From Bacteroidota bacterium (lineage in GTDB: Bacteria > Bacteroidota > Bacteroidia > Bacteroidales > Cfx3-03), in the NCBI GenBank assembly GCA_013390605.1, contig JACAUB010000001.1, positions 4,857,906 through 4,921,905 of the forward strand: DNA of 64,000 nt, read 5' to 3'. Shown in pieces: positions 9,339 to 18,450 of the stretch. The notes beneath the pieces are model-generated. The model was not told the origin of the DNA and did not search any database. It saw only the letters and a program-made list of their open reading frames with translations. Positions within the stretch are counted from its first letter, which is position 1, and each line of letters begins with the position of its first letter. A program made the translations under genes and the position numbers.

Positions 9339-10283
9339 TTAGCTTCCACTGTTTTTAATCGATTTTACATTGGTATTGATCATTCCAAGATAGTTCATTA
9401 ATGTAACATAGCGATTAGCAACAGGTGCTATTAACACTTTGCCAACACCCGAAAAGGTATTGACCAATCCTTCACCTGAGGTAAAAGATGAAAAGAGTCC
9501 TTTCGTGGCTTTCGAAACAGCGAGATTAACCCCTGCGGTTCTGGCAATGGCAAAAGAGCCATCGACAACCAGATTAGAAGAACCATTTAGAACAATTTCT
9601 TCGAGTGGTCCATTCGAAACAATGACAACCTTTCCAAAGCCTGATACTTTGGTCTGGAAGAAACCTTCGCCAGAGAAGAAACCTGAAATGGCTTTATTGG
9701 TCCACATTCCGACTTCTATTCCCATCTCAGAGGCATAATAAGCTCCTTTATCCAGAATCCACTCTTCTCCTTTCAATTCCATAATCGTAAACTCTCCAAA
9801 GCTGGGCTCCAAAAATACTGTTCCTGTTCCTTTGATAATAGGTTTTACAGCCGCTTCCTTGGTCACCATCGATTTTAGGAAACCGCCGGCAGAGGGTAGC
9901 TGCGCTTCAATTGCAAGCTGTCCTTCCATATAATACATTCCACCCGACTCATATCGAAAGGCGCTGTTTTCGAGCGTAATCTTTACCAGACGCAACATCT
10001 CTTTTGGAACAACTTCAAAAGTAACCTTTCCGGCTCCTTGTGTCTGTTGAGGCTGAAAATTAGGTTGTTGATATGCAGGTGGAGGGGGCGGTTGATTATA
10101 GCCCATTGTTGGAGGCGTATTTTGAGGAGGAATATACCCACCTTCCATTGTTGGGGGCGGCGATGGTACAGGCTGAGGATTAGCTGTAGCCGAGGGCTGT
10201 GTTCTCTCAAATCGTGCACCACATTCATGACAAAATACTGCTCCTTCTTTCAGTGAAGTACCACAGTTAACACAAAAAGCCAT
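9339..10283 (-). CDS. Zinc-ribbon AIM24-family protein
   Basis: 314 residues. Residues 3-25 are a double-CxxC ribbon (FCVNCG...FCHECG). A Pro/Gln-rich linker to about residue 80 follows (PPPPPAYQQPNFQPQQ). The remaining ~230 residues carry the repetitive glycine-rich beta pattern of AIM24/TIGR00266 proteins (TGTVFLEPSFGEF, GEGFFQTKVSGFGKVVI, LNGSSNLVVDGSFAIA, FSGVGKVLIAP). No membrane helix is obvious. AIM24 in yeast mitochondria is linked to inner-membrane organisation; bacterial members are uncharacterised. It is the last gene of a three-gene operon, 24 bp after the previous stop, and converges on the large ribbon protein. Confidence 0.85.
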   Translation of the reverse strand: MAFCVNCGTSLKEGAVFCHECGARFERTQPSATANPQPVPSPPPTMEGGYIPPQNTPPTMGYNQPPPPPAYQQPNFQPQQTQGAGKVTFEVVPKEMLRLVKITLENSAFRYESGGMYYMEGQLAIEAQLPSAGGFLKSMVTKEAAVKPIIKGTGTVFLEPSFGEFTIMELKGEEWILDKGAYYASEMGIEVGMWTNKAISGFFSGEGFFQTKVSGFGKVVIVSNGPLEEIVLNGSSNLVVDGSFAIARTAGVNLAVSKATKGLFSSFTSGEGLVNTFSGVGKVLIAPVANRYVTLMNYLGMINTNVKSIKNSGS

Positions 10284-10307
10284 ATCATTAAGTTTAGAAT
10301 GAATTAA

Positions 10308-11333
10308 TTATTGTACTTTATATCCCTCAATAGTTACAAATCCTTTTCCAGAGAAATTTTTAGTCCACGACTCTCTATCCGAGTCAGTAATAACATAAGT
10401 TCCGGCCTCCAGGATTATTCTTGGCTCAATAACCCACTTGCTATTTGCAAGTCCGTTTTTACTATACAAGCCTTTGGCATGCCATTTTTTAACTTTTCCA
10501 CTATTCATGTCTTCAATTCCAATAGATCCTACAAAAGAGGTCCCTCTTCCACTATTATAGTGATCTGTAGTTATTCGCGTGATACAATACCGATCCTTGA
10601 GTTTGAAATCACAATCTTTTTCTGGATTCTTCAAAATGGCAATTCCCAGTTGTCCTATTTTAAAGATTGTTTTCGATGGGGGTTCATTTTCTATATCAAT
10701 TGGAGGTTGTGTCTCTGTTGGATTGACTGTTGGAGTTTGCGTCTCATTAACCGGCAACGTAAGCTGCTCTGTTTTCGCTATCGTCTTTGTTTTAGAAGGA
10801 GTTGTTGTTACAACCTTTTCTTTTTGAGGAGCGGTTTTCTTTACCGCAGAATTACCAATTGCAGAACCAGAAACTTGGTCGGGTTGAATGTTGTTAACAT
10901 TTGCAGTTGAATCCGGAACAGCTGTAGCTGATGGTGTAGATACCAAATTAGTGGTATCCGAAAGAGGAGTCGTTGCTTTTTCTTTAAAAAATTTGACATA
11001 AGCAAGCCAACAACCAGCACCTATGATGATAAGAGATATAGTTACAACCAGAATGGGGATGAGCTTCCTTTTTTTTGTTGCATATGTTTGAGATCCATTT
11101 GATTGGACGGGTGTTGAATAGCCAGGTCCACTATTTTGATATTGATTTTCGGGTGGTTGAATTGGTTGGCCATATGGTTGGTCATTAGGATTACTTTGAG
11201 GCATGTTTTGATGCATCACCTGACCCTGATTTTTAGAAGATACATCAACCTCTTGATCTATTCTATATCCACATTGTTGACAAAAAAGATCTTCTCCGGT
11301 GAGAGGGGTTCCACATTGAGGACAAAATTTCAT
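10308..11333 (-). CDS. Zinc-ribbon membrane-anchored protein of unknown function
   Basis: 341 residues. An N-terminal ribbon (FCPQCGTPL...FCQQCGYRI) is followed by an Asn/Gln/Pro-rich linker and one membrane helix at ~89-111 (KLIPILVVTISLIIIGAGCWLAYVKFF). Next come a long low-complexity Thr/Pro/Ala segment and a ~125-residue C-terminal domain starting near TIFKIGQLGIAILKN. That domain has two Cys (DCDFKLKDRYC) and ends FVTIEGYKVQ; I do not recognise it. With the ribbon cytosolic, the C-terminal domain is periplasmic. It is the middle gene of the ribbon operon, 21 bp after the Yip1-like gene and 24 bp before the AIM24-like gene. The layout resembles single-pass sensors or assembly factors; no activity is claimed. 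Confidence 0.75.
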   Translation of the reverse strand: MKFCPQCGTPLTGEDLFCQQCGYRIDQEVDVSSKNQGQVMHQNMPQSNPNDQPYGQPIQPPENQYQNSGPGYSTPVQSNGSQTYATKKRKLIPILVVTISLIIIGAGCWLAYVKFFKEKATTPLSDTTNLVSTPSATAVPDSTANVNNIQPDQVSGSAIGNSAVKKTAPQKEKVVTTTPSKTKTIAKTEQLTLPVNETQTPTVNPTETQPPIDIENEPPSKTIFKIGQLGIAILKNPEKDCDFKLKDRYCITRITTDHYNSGRGTSFVGSIGIEDMNSGKVKKWHAKGLYSKNGLANSKWVIEPRIILEAGTYVITDSDRESWTKNFSGKGFVTIEGYKVQ

Positions 11334-11354
11334 ACTATTTGAATTTATGATTTA

Positions 11355-12206
11355 CTAAAACGCGCCCATTCGGGTAGCAAAGAAGACGCCAAGAATTACA
11401 CCCAGAATTAAAACTACAATGGCTTGTACAACAATCAGAATAATAATGGAAACAATTAGATATCCTGCTGCTTTATGTTGGGGAGTTCGCATTACAATAG
11501 GCATTCCTTTATACAAAATCACAATTGCGTAAATACCAAATAAGTACACAATAGTTTGAAAACCGGGTATTAGAAATAAGATACCTGCAACCCAAAAAGG
11601 TGTCATTGAATAGACTACTAATTGTAAAGAACGACCAAAATCCTTTACCGAATCGAAACTGGTAGCTAGCATATTTACAACATATGCAGTGAGATAAACA
11701 GAGATGAAACCACCTATAAAACTCGTCAATGCTTGTTGTAAACCCATTGAGGGACTTTTAAAAGTATACCCCATCATTTTTACTCCTATAAAACCATAAG
11801 CAATAAAATTGCAGATTGCCGGGATGAGTACCAGAATAATAGCATAGGTCAATAGTTTCTGTGTAACAGGCATTTCATTTGATACATTTTCCCATTCTTT
11901 TTTTGGCTTAGTCATTATATTAATTACCCGCGACACTAATCCACTATTGGATGATGTGACACCATAGAATGGCTGCTGATATGGTTGTTGATAGGACTGT
12001 TGACTATTCGCCTGTTGATACCCTTGTTGCTGATAGCTTTGTTGATAGGGATTTTGAGTAGGTTCAGGAGGATGGTTTGGAATAGCTTGTTGAGAAGGTT
12101 GATTAGCTGTGGATTGGGGTTGATCTATCTGTAAAGGGGTACCACATGATCCACAAAACCGGGCTCCTGGTTTAAGTTCTACACCACAAGAAGGACAGAA
12201 TTTCAT
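11355..12206 (-). CDS. Zinc-ribbon Yip1-family membrane protein
   Basis: 283 residues. An N-terminal ribbon (FCPSCGVEL...FCGSCGTPL) is followed by a Gln-rich linker (QQSYQQQGYQQ and similar) to about residue 85. The rest is a Yip1-domain membrane region: it starts VSRVINIMTKPKKEWENV, the typical entry of bacterial Yip1 proteins, then about five to six hydrophobic helices, with SLQLVVYSMTPFWVAGILFLIP as the characteristic core. Eukaryotic Yip1 proteins work in membrane trafficking; bacterial ones are poorly understood. It is the first gene of the ribbon operon, with a good promoter about 95 bp upstream. The ribbon is almost identical in spacing to those of its neighbours. Confidence 0.85.
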   Translation of the reverse strand: MKFCPSCGVELKPGARFCGSCGTPLQIDQPQSTANQPSQQAIPNHPPEPTQNPYQQSYQQQGYQQANSQQSYQQPYQQPFYGVTSSNSGLVSRVINIMTKPKKEWENVSNEMPVTQKLLTYAIILVLIPAICNFIAYGFIGVKMMGYTFKSPSMGLQQALTSFIGGFISVYLTAYVVNMLATSFDSVKDFGRSLQLVVYSMTPFWVAGILFLIPGFQTIVYLFGIYAIVILYKGMPIVMRTPQHKAAGYLIVSIIILIVVQAIVVLILGVILGVFFATRMGAF

Positions 12207-12305
12207 AATACACTGATTTAAGGTTGAATATATTTATTTGAAAACAAAGAGATTCAAGGCTGTCAGTTGGTCAATGAAAAATTCAAATAGTTTAATGTAG
12301 TATAA

Positions 12306-12336
12306 CAAATATAAAATAAATCCTCGCTAAAGTCAA
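12306..12336 (-). promoter_or_regulatory. Promoter of the three-gene zinc-ribbon operon
   Basis: On the minus strand TATATTTG (12313-12306) is a -7 box with TTG (12336-12334) 20 nt upstream. The predicted start near 12299 leaves a leader of ~93 nt. The gap 12207-12602 holds this promoter and the divergent sulfatase promoter, and nothing else I can identify. Confidence 0.6.
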
Positions 12337-12515
12337 GGACTGGTTTATTAGTTTTGCTTAATATCAATGATTTATAACCTTTCTAAGGAAGGAACTTCGT
12401 AAAACTTTAAAAACAACTCCCTCAGAACGGGTATTCGTAATTATAATTACCAATATGAAACAACTAATAATATTAAATTCAAAAAATTATGTTGAGAACT
12501 ACACTGAAAATATTT

Positions 12516-12548
12516 TTTGAGATTACCACTTTAATTATTATATATTTG
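12516..12548 (+). promoter_or_regulatory. Promoter of the first sulfatase
   Basis: TTTG (12516-12519) and TATATTTG (12541-12548) are 21 nt apart, matching the Bacteroidota -33/-7 layout. The leader would be ~48 nt. Confidence 0.6.
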
Positions 12549-12602
12549 AATACTAATTAATTGTAAATAATTAGAAGTGCCATTTATTAATTGTTATAAA
12601 TT

Positions 12603-14129
12603 ATGACCTCATATTTCAACCCCTTACTTCCAATCAGTAAGAAACTTTTAACAAACACAACGATATGTTTATCGTTATTTTCGTCGATCTCCGTAGCTCA
12701 AAAGGCAAAAACAGCTGTTCGAACACCCAATATCGTTATTATTCTGGCTGATGATATTGGGTTTGGTGACTTTGGGTGTTATGGTGCAAAACGAGTTAAA
12801 ACACCGAATATCGATAATTTGGCCCTTCGGGGTGTGCAATTCTCTAATGCATGCTCACCAGCATCTACCTCAACTCCTTCAAGATATTCTTTATTAACAG
12901 GAGAATTTGCATGGAGAAAGAATGTTGGAATATTACCCGGTGATGCGGGAATCACCATTAAACCAGGTACTTTAACAATGCCATCTATGTTACAACAACA
13001 AGGATACATAACCGGATGTGTTGGGAAATGGCATTTGGGATTGGGATTGGGAAATGTTGACTTTAATAAAGAGGTTAAACCGTCTCCTAACGATATTGGT
13101 TTTAACTACTCTTTTATCTTGCCTGCAACAGGAGATCGGGTACCCTGTGTATATCTCGAGAACAGCCGGGTAGTCGGGCTCGATCCAAATGATCCCATTG
13201 AAGTGAGTTATACACATAAGGTAGGTAATGAACCAACAGGAAAAGATCATCCAGAACTACTTAGAATGAAGCTATCTGAAGGCCATGATAAGACCATCGT
13301 CAATGGAATCAGCAGAATAGGTTACATGTCAGGAGGAAAATCAGCATGGTGGAAAGATGAAGATTTAGCTGAGGTAATTACGAAAAAAGCGGTAGATTTT
13401 ATAAAAAACAATGCTAAAAAGCCATTCTTTCTCTATTTTGCAACACACGACATCCATGTCCCCAGAGTGCCGTCTGCTCGTTTCAGAGGCAGTAGTCAAT
13501 GTGGTGTCCGTGGTGATGTTATTCAACAATTTGATTGGTCGGTAGGCGAAATATTAAGTACGCTAAAGTCTTTGAACCTTGAAGAAAATACCATCGTTAT
13601 TGTTACAAGTGATAATGGTCCTATCATAGATGATGGCTATGCAGACGGTGCTGTTGAAAACTTAAATGGTCATTTAGCAGCAGGCATCTTAAGAGGTTTT
13701 AAATATGGTCTATATGAAGGTGGCACAAGGGTTCCTTTTATCATATCATGGCCCAAAACAATTAAACCCGGTAAGTCTGATGTTCCCTTTCCATTCATTG
13801 ATCTTTTTGCCTCTTTTGCTGATTTGACTCATTATCAATTACAAGGAAATGAAGCAATGGATAGTCAGGACGGCATTTCTACTCTCCTTGGAAAAAATCA
13901 TAAGCCCTATAAAGATTATGTGCTGATTCAGAATAACAATGGAGGATTAGCAGTAAAGAAGGGGGATTGGAAACTGATACCCATTGAAAGCAAAGCAACA
14001 AAAAAAGACGAGCTCTATAATTTGAAGGAAGATATCAGCGAAACGAAAAATATGGCTGATCAGGAAAAAGAGAGGGTTGAGAGCTTGCGGAAAATAATGA
14101 TTGATATTAAAGCAAACCAAAAGAAGTAG
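12603..14129 (+). CDS. Secreted sulfatase, Ser-type (S1 family)
   Basis: 508 residues with an N-terminal hydrophobic segment (ICLSLFSSISVAQ) for export. The formylglycine-sulfatase fold is clear: PNIVIILADDIGFGDFGCYG gives the first metal-binding Asp pair (D50, D51). Ser90-Thr-Pro-Ser-Arg94 followed by YSLLTG is the C/S-x-P-x-R signature. VGKWHLG and TSDNGP are the other conserved blocks. The catalytic position is Ser, so maturation needs an anaerobic-type (radical SAM) enzyme, which is not in this window. Likely substrates are sulfated glycans, but specificity cannot be read. It sits alone between its own promoter and a strong terminator. A paralogue lies at 19141-20580. Confidence 0.9.
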   Translation: MTSYFNPLLPISKKLLTNTTICLSLFSSISVAQKAKTAVRTPNIVIILADDIGFGDFGCYGAKRVKTPNIDNLALRGVQFSNACSPASTSTPSRYSLLTGEFAWRKNVGILPGDAGITIKPGTLTMPSMLQQQGYITGCVGKWHLGLGLGNVDFNKEVKPSPNDIGFNYSFILPATGDRVPCVYLENSRVVGLDPNDPIEVSYTHKVGNEPTGKDHPELLRMKLSEGHDKTIVNGISRIGYMSGGKSAWWKDEDLAEVITKKAVDFIKNNAKKPFFLYFATHDIHVPRVPSARFRGSSQCGVRGDVIQQFDWSVGEILSTLKSLNLEENTIVIVTSDNGPIIDDGYADGAVENLNGHLAAGILRGFKYGLYEGGTRVPFIISWPKTIKPGKSDVPFPFIDLFASFADLTHYQLQGNEAMDSQDGISTLLGKNHKPYKDYVLIQNNNGGLAVKKGDWKLIPIESKATKKDELYNLKEDISETKNMADQEKERVESLRKIMIDIKANQKK

Positions 14130-14174
14130 TTATATTTTAAAGTCTGATACAAATTGTAAGAAGAGATCAATAAA

Positions 14175-14222
14175 AAAAACGCAAACGGATATCTCAACTA
14201 TTTGACATCCGTTTGCGTTTTT
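14175..14222. terminator. Bidirectional terminator between sulfatase and rnr
   Basis: AAAAACGCAAACGGAT (14175-14190) and ATCCGTTTGCGTTTTT (14207-14222) form a perfect 16-bp stem with a 16-nt loop. A and T tracts flank it on both strands, between convergent genes. Confidence 0.85.
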
Positions 14223-14264
14223 GGCTTTAATATGTAGTTCTAAATAATATGTTTTAGGTAAATA

Positions 14265-16433
14265 TTAATCCACTATTTCAAAATCCATCTGCTTTCGTGC
14301 CAGTTCAACACGTTTCACAATGATTCGTACCTTATCGCCTAAACGGTAAATACGTCCGCGACGAGAGCCTATTACCCGGTAGTTTTCCTGATCCAACACA
14401 TATGAATCGTCAACGAGAGTACGTAATGCAACCATTCCTTCGCATTTAAAGGCATCAATCTCAACATAGATACCCCATTTGCTTACGCCCGAAATAACAC
14501 CTGGAAACTCTTTGCCAATCTTATCCAGCATATATTCGGCTTGCTTATATTTAATAGAAGCGCGTTCAGCTTCAGCAGCACGACGTTCCATATCTGAAGA
14601 GTGAATGCATTTTTCTTCAAACTCGTTCATCGCTACAGATGATCCACCATTCATATAACGCTCCAATAATCGGTGAACCATTAAGTCGGGGTAGCGCCTG
14701 ATAGGAGAGGTGAAATGTGTATAATATCTGAAGGCTAATCCATAATGGCCAATATTGGTAGTGCTGTATTCTGCCTTTGCCATTGTACGTACTGCAATGG
14801 TTTCAATTAACGTCTCTTCGCCCTTTCCAGTGATTTGTTCAAAGAGCTTATTTAACGAAAAAGCAAGTCCTTTTTGAGAAGATGTTTTGATAGAGTAGCC
14901 CAATTTACCTACAAACTCGACAAAAGTAGCGAGCTTGGCAGGATTAGGCTCATCGTGTACACGATAAACAAAAGTTTTAGCCACATCTTTACCTGAAACT
15001 TTTCCTATATGTTCCGCGATACGCTTATTTGCCAACAGCATAAAATCTTCAATCAGCTTGTTTGCTTCCTTTTGTTCTTTTAAGAAGGCCTCAATAGGAT
15101 GCCCGTTTTCGTCTATCTTAAACCGCACCTCTTGTGATCTGAAGGCAATACTTCCATGTTTAAACCGCTCGTCGCGCAAACAAGTAGAGAGCTTGTTCAG
15201 TGTCATCAGCTCATCTTTATAATCACCTTCACCACCTTCAATCATTGCCTGAACCTCCTCATAAGCATAACGGCGACTAGAGTTGATTACTGTCTTTCCA
15301 ATCCACTCGCCCAAAATATTTGCGTGATCGTCTAGTTCCCAAACCACTGAATAGGTGAGTTTGTCTTCATGTGGACGCAGTGAACAAACCTTGTTTGATA
15401 ACTTCTCAGGAAGCATCGGAATGGTACGGTCGACCAGATAAATGGAGGTGCCTCTTTCGTATGCATCGGCATCTATTGATGTTCCAGGACGTACATAATA
15501 AGAGACATCTGCAATATGTACACCGACTTCCCAATGTCCATTTTCCAGTTTACGCAGTGAAAGTGCATCATCAAAGTCTTTTGCATCTTCAGGGTCTATG
15601 GTGCAAGTCCAGATAGGTCTAAAATCGCGCCGCTTATTTATCTCTTCTTCGGGAATGGCTTCAGGAATCGCATCGGCTTCTCTCTCTACCTGTTTCGGAA
15701 AGGCAACAGGGAAGTCGTATGAAGCGAGAATAGAATTCATTTCAACATCATTCTTTCCGGGATCACCCAACACAGCAATAATCTCTGCAACCGGATTCTT
15801 CGACTCATTAGGCCAGTCAATTATTTTAACCACCACCTTCTGTCCACTCTTAGCATCTTTTAATGCATCTTTTGGGATGATAAAATCTACATTGATATTG
15901 GGCTCGTCAGGAATCATATAAGCTAAATGGGCGGAAACCTTCAATATTCCGACATACTGTTTTCTGAAACGCTCCAGTACTTCAATAATAACGCCTTCTG
16001 GTTTTTTGCCTTTCCGCTTCGGGAACAGCCTAACCTTTACTGTGTCGCCATGAAAAGCATGAAACACATTGTTGTAATCAATAAAAATATCTTCGGGCGC
16101 ATTGGGCACAATCAAATATGCTTTCCCCGTTTGTTTCATGTCTACTTTTCCAACAACCTCGTTTGCAGCAATCGCATCGTTCAACAGGTCTGGATTGATT
16201 TTATATTTTCCTCTTTTCGATTCTACAATGGCATTCTTTTCACATAATTCTTCAATGATTGTATTCACTAAAAATCTACTTGCCTTGTCAGAGATACCCA
16301 ATTCTGCAGATACCTGTTTGAAATTAAATGCCCGAAAAGGGCTATTTGTAAAAACATTAAAAACTGATTTCTTAAAGCTATTTTTCCCTAAGTCAAGCCC
16401 TTGGCTCACTTTATTCTTTTTCTTCGTTTTCAT
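14265..16433 (-). CDS. rnr: Ribonuclease R
   Basis: 722 residues. The N-terminus is lysine-rich, followed by a winged-helix-like segment (NSPFRAFNFKQVSAELGISDK) and cold-shock-type OB folds. The RNB exonuclease core follows, with IDPEDAKDFDDALS supplying the metal-binding Asp cluster, HIADVSYYVRPGT and HFTSPIRRYPDLMVHR. A C-terminal S1 domain ends the protein (FPGVISGVSKWGIYVEI...). Length and domain order match bacterial RNase R, a processive 3'-5' exoribonuclease that degrades structured RNA and assists RNA quality control in the cytoplasm. It is monocistronic or possibly read with the ABC gene 96 bp upstream. A terminator follows. Confidence 0.95.
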   Translation of the reverse strand: MKTKKKNKVSQGLDLGKNSFKKSVFNVFTNSPFRAFNFKQVSAELGISDKASRFLVNTIIEELCEKNAIVESKRGKYKINPDLLNDAIAANEVVGKVDMKQTGKAYLIVPNAPEDIFIDYNNVFHAFHGDTVKVRLFPKRKGKKPEGVIIEVLERFRKQYVGILKVSAHLAYMIPDEPNINVDFIIPKDALKDAKSGQKVVVKIIDWPNESKNPVAEIIAVLGDPGKNDVEMNSILASYDFPVAFPKQVEREADAIPEAIPEEEINKRRDFRPIWTCTIDPEDAKDFDDALSLRKLENGHWEVGVHIADVSYYVRPGTSIDADAYERGTSIYLVDRTIPMLPEKLSNKVCSLRPHEDKLTYSVVWELDDHANILGEWIGKTVINSSRRYAYEEVQAMIEGGEGDYKDELMTLNKLSTCLRDERFKHGSIAFRSQEVRFKIDENGHPIEAFLKEQKEANKLIEDFMLLANKRIAEHIGKVSGKDVAKTFVYRVHDEPNPAKLATFVEFVGKLGYSIKTSSQKGLAFSLNKLFEQITGKGEETLIETIAVRTMAKAEYSTTNIGHYGLAFRYYTHFTSPIRRYPDLMVHRLLERYMNGGSSVAMNEFEEKCIHSSDMERRAAEAERASIKYKQAEYMLDKIGKEFPGVISGVSKWGIYVEIDAFKCEGMVALRTLVDDSYVLDQENYRVIGSRRGRIYRLGDKVRIIVKRVELARKQMDFEIVD

Positions 16434-16529
16434 ATAACAATTTATTTATTCAAAGGCAATATCAAACTAAATTACAGATTCTGCCTAAGATATTAACAAC
16501 TGAGAAACAATTTCGATTTCACCAAACCA

Positions 16530-18260
16530 TTACATTTTCAGTGTCGGGATAGCATTAATTAATCCCTGAGTGTAGTCTGATTTTGGGTGATTATATACCA
16601 TATCAGCATCACCCTGCTCCTGAATACGTCCTTCACGCATCACAATCAATCGATCAGACATGTATTTTACGACATTCAGATCATGCGATATAAAGATATA
16701 GGTAAATCCAAGATCAGCCTTTAGTTGATTTAAAAGATTCAACACCTGGGCTTGCACCGATACATCAAGCGCAGATACCGATTCGTCGCAAATAATGAAA
16801 CGTGGTTGTAGTGCCAATGCCCGGGCAATACAGATCCGCTGTCGTTGTCCTCCCGAAAATTCATGTGGGTAGCGATAAAAGTGTTCGGGTTTCAATTGAA
16901 CCTTTTCAAGCAGTTCTATCGCCTTCTCTTGTCGTTGTTGATTTGAACCATATAGTCCGTGAACGCGCATCGGTTCAGAAATGGCTGTTCCAATCGTCAT
17001 TCTGGGATTGAGTGAAGAGTATGGGTCCTGAAAGATAATCTGCATATCTCTTCGCTTATTTCTCAAAGCATTAGGATTTAACTGCATGATCTCCTCACCA
17101 TCAAACAAAATACTTCCTTCAGAAGGTTCGGCCAATCGAAGTATAGAACGTCCTAAGGTAGTCTTTCCGCAACCTGATTCACCAACCAGACCCAACGTTT
17201 CGCCAGGATAAACATCAAAGCTCACATCATCAACTGCTTTTACAAAACCTTTTGTTCTTGCTAATATTCCCGATTTAATCGGAAACCATGTCCTCAATCC
17301 TTTCACCGTTAATAACGGGGGCTGATCATATAGTTTTCGATGTTTAGTTTTTCGTTCTTCAGCTGTAACTTCTTTCACCAAAATATTTAGTTCATGATGG
17401 TTGTCGGCTTTTCCCATAAAATCAGAAACACTTAGCAATCGCTCCGGTCGTTTTCCAAGAGGTGGTCTACAAGCAAGTAACCCCTTTGTATAGGGATGTT
17501 GTGGATTACGAAATAACTCTTTTACGTTTCCTTGTTCAACAATGCGTCCTTTATACATCACGACGACCTCGTGTGCTAGCTGTGCAACCACTCCCAGATC
17601 ATGAGTAATAAAGATTACTGCCATTTTATATTTCAACTGGAGCTGACGAATCAACTCAAGAATACTTTTCTGGACCGTAACATCCAATGCGGTAGTGGGT
17701 TCGTCAGCAATCAGTAGGGCCGGATTACAGGCTAGAGCCATAGCAATCATTACCCGTTGTTTCTGTCCACCAGATAGTTGATGCGGATAGGCATCATATA
17801 CCGACTCAGGTCGGGGCAATAATACTTCTTCGAATAATCGGATACTTTCTTTTCTGGCTTCGGCTTTCGATAACTGCTTATGTTGAATCAGTACCTCCGC
17901 AACTTGCTTTCCACAACGCATTACAGGATTGAGTGATGTCATCGGTTCCTGAAAGATCATTCCGATTCGGTTTCCCCTGATCGCTTGCATGAGCTTTTCA
18001 TTCAGGCCAATTAATTCAATCGGTTCCTGCCCCTCTTCGGCAAACAGAATACTCCCGTTGTTGATATTGGCCACCTTTTCGGGTAGCAAGCCCATAATAG
18101 AAAGAGCAGAAACACTTTTTCCAGAACCAGATTCGCCAACAATACCCAGTGTTTGTCCTGGTTTTACAGAGAAAGAAACACGCTCAACAGCTCTTACTAT
18201 AGCATCTTCAGTACGAAATTCAATTGTTAATTGATCAACCCTAAGCAGAAAGTCCGACAT
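16530..18260 (-). CDS. Fused double-ATPase ABC protein, peptide/nickel-transport type
   Basis: 576 residues made of two complete ATPase modules, like YejF/GsiA or a DppD-DppF fusion. The first has Walker A GESGSGKS, signature LSGGQKQR and Walker B LLIADEPTTALD. The second has GESGCGKT, FSGGQRQR and FIICDESVSALD. Each module is followed by the LFRNPQHPYTKGLL-type C-terminal tail of oligopeptide ATPases. It would energise uptake of peptides or a similar substrate at the inner membrane, but no permease or binding protein is encoded nearby. The partner genes must therefore be elsewhere. A promoter lies just upstream. Confidence 0.9.
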   Translation of the reverse strand: MSDFLLRVDQLTIEFRTEDAIVRAVERVSFSVKPGQTLGIVGESGSGKSVSALSIMGLLPEKVANINNGSILFAEEGQEPIELIGLNEKLMQAIRGNRIGMIFQEPMTSLNPVMRCGKQVAEVLIQHKQLSKAEARKESIRLFEEVLLPRPESVYDAYPHQLSGGQKQRVMIAMALACNPALLIADEPTTALDVTVQKSILELIRQLQLKYKMAVIFITHDLGVVAQLAHEVVVMYKGRIVEQGNVKELFRNPQHPYTKGLLACRPPLGKRPERLLSVSDFMGKADNHHELNILVKEVTAEERKTKHRKLYDQPPLLTVKGLRTWFPIKSGILARTKGFVKAVDDVSFDVYPGETLGLVGESGCGKTTLGRSILRLAEPSEGSILFDGEEIMQLNPNALRNKRRDMQIIFQDPYSSLNPRMTIGTAISEPMRVHGLYGSNQQRQEKAIELLEKVQLKPEHFYRYPHEFSGGQRQRICIARALALQPRFIICDESVSALDVSVQAQVLNLLNQLKADLGFTYIFISHDLNVVKYMSDRLIVMREGRIQEQGDADMVYNHPKSDYTQGLINAIPTLKM

Positions 18261-18279
18261 TTAAAGCATTTTAGATAGT

Positions 18280-18314
18280 CAAAGATACTTTGAAAAGAGA
18301 GAAGTTGACACAAA
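18280..18314 (-). promoter_or_regulatory. Promoter of the double-ATPase gene
   Basis: On the minus strand TATCTTTG (18287-18280) is a -7 box, with TTTG (18314-18311) 23 nt upstream, slightly longer than usual. The start codon is 20 nt away, so the leader is short. Confidence 0.45.
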
Positions 18315-18369
18315 AAGCCAGAGGAAAAATAAAAAAGAGGTTAATCCTGGTATATATTTCAAAACGGAT

Positions 18370-18377
18370 TATCTTTG
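18370..18377 (+). promoter_or_regulatory. -7 box upstream of the ComF-like gene
   Basis: TATCTTTG matches TAnnTTTG. No convincing -33 element is seen. It is divergent from the promoter at 18280-18314 and would give a leader of ~67 nt. Confidence 0.4.
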
Positions 18378-18450
18378 AGAAACCACTGATATCGAATTAT
18401 TCATAAACGAAATCCAGCCAATATACCGAGGTTATATTGTATTCTAAATT

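Noticed and set aside
10311..10910. 199-codon plus-strand frame opposite the ribbon-anchored gene
   Set aside because: Opposite-strand shadow; composition (Phe/Cys/Arg/Ser-rich) is that of an antisense reading, and the minus-strand protein has clear domains.
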